The notes beneath the pieces were generated by a model, which had not been told where the DNA came from, did no database searches, and saw only the letters and a list, made by a program, of their open reading frames with translations. Source: an uncultured Dehalococcoidia bacterium (GTDB lineage: Bacteria > Chloroflexota > Dehalococcoidia > Tepidiformales > Tepidiformaceae). From it: DNA of 5,500 nt. The position numbers were made by a program, and so were the translations under genes. The stretch spans positions 1 to 5,500 of the forward strand of contig CALFYR010000536.1 in NCBI GenBank assembly GCA_937954195.1, written 5' to 3'. Below are positions 5,355-5,500 of this stretch, piece by piece (position 1 is the stretch's first letter; each line of letters starts with the position of its first letter).

Positions 5355-5397
5355 CCTAGGCCCGCGCGTGAGCAAGGGCGTGTCGCCCCGAACCACA
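5355..5397 (-). repeat. 43-bp repeat, copy B
   Basis: This is the second copy of the element, differing from copy A at three positions. The central hairpin here is GGGCG-TGT-CGCCC (5377-5389), with a 5-bp stem. One difference from copy A falls in the loop, and another (G here, T in copy A) extends the stem by one pair. Both copies lie in non-coding DNA. The pair looks like a REP-type or other dispersed intergenic element. Confidence 0.85.
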
Positions 5398-5461
5398 CGC
5401 CTGCCCATCGCTGACTTGCCCTGCCGGTACTACAACGCCGTCCCTCACCACACCCTCAGGA

Positions 5462-5483
5462 GGCCCGACCGAAAGGGAGGGCT
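5462..5483 (+). other. Structured hairpin with GAAA tetraloop and tandem G-A pairs
   Basis: On the plus strand, 5463-5466 pair with 5479-5482 (GCCC/GGGC) and 5469-5470 pair with 5475-5476 (CC/GG). Between them, 5467-5468 (GA) face 5477-5478 (GA), which permits tandem sheared G-A pairs. The loop is GAAA (5471-5474), a GNRA tetraloop. A G-T pair at 5462/5483 can extend it. A second short inverted repeat, GGGC-TCAA-GCCC (5479-5490), overlaps it. This could be an RNA element, a rho-independent terminator remnant or a dispersed repeat. No T-run follows. Confidence 0.4.
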
Positions 5484-5500
5484 CAAGCCCCAACCCACCA

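Noticed and set aside
5187..5408. 73-residue minus-strand frame with two similar VVRGD-type segments
   Set aside because: The internal repetition simply reflects the two 43-bp DNA repeats. There is no ribosome-binding site.

Overview
This window is high in G+C and tightly packed. The organism is a bacterium that respires with copper enzymes and exports lipoproteins carrying long acidic linkers behind the lipid-modified cysteine. That style, the gene mix and the G+C-rich intergenic repeats suggest a Chloroflexota-type lineage (Dehalococcoidia/Tepidiformia-like). This placement is inference at low to moderate confidence. No rRNA, tRNA, CRISPR array or transposase is visible.

Layout: positions 1-201 hold no gene but contain a strong hairpin, a heptamer tandem repeat and a C-rich stretch (G-rich on the minus strand). 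Six genes then run on the minus strand. Read in their own direction, from 4153 down to 202, they are: a small His-rich two-helix membrane protein, an Asp-rich helical lipoprotein, a SCO1/SenC copper chaperone lipoprotein, a PCu(A)C copper chaperone lipoprotein, a 99-residue beta-rich protein with its own promoter and terminator, and a calcium/sodium-type antiporter. A divergent short-chain dehydrogenase (SDR) lies at 4327-5190 on the plus strand. The final 310 bases are non-coding, with a repeated 43-bp element and a structured hairpin.

The core is a copper-delivery module. SCO and PCu(A)C overlap by four bases (ATGA), so they are very likely translationally coupled. In known systems these two families pass copper (and, for SCO, reducing power) to the CuA site of cytochrome c oxidase. 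The two upstream genes are unrecognised but fit as accessory parts: one has an external His/Cys cluster, the other is a lipoprotein with the same leader and acidic-tether design. No oxidase subunit lies in the window. The antiporter, the 99-residue protein and the SDR appear to be separate units.

The most promising points are the two unrecognised genes next to the SCO-PCu(A)C pair, the shared Asp-codon tether in the lipoproteins, and the repeated element near both ends of the window.
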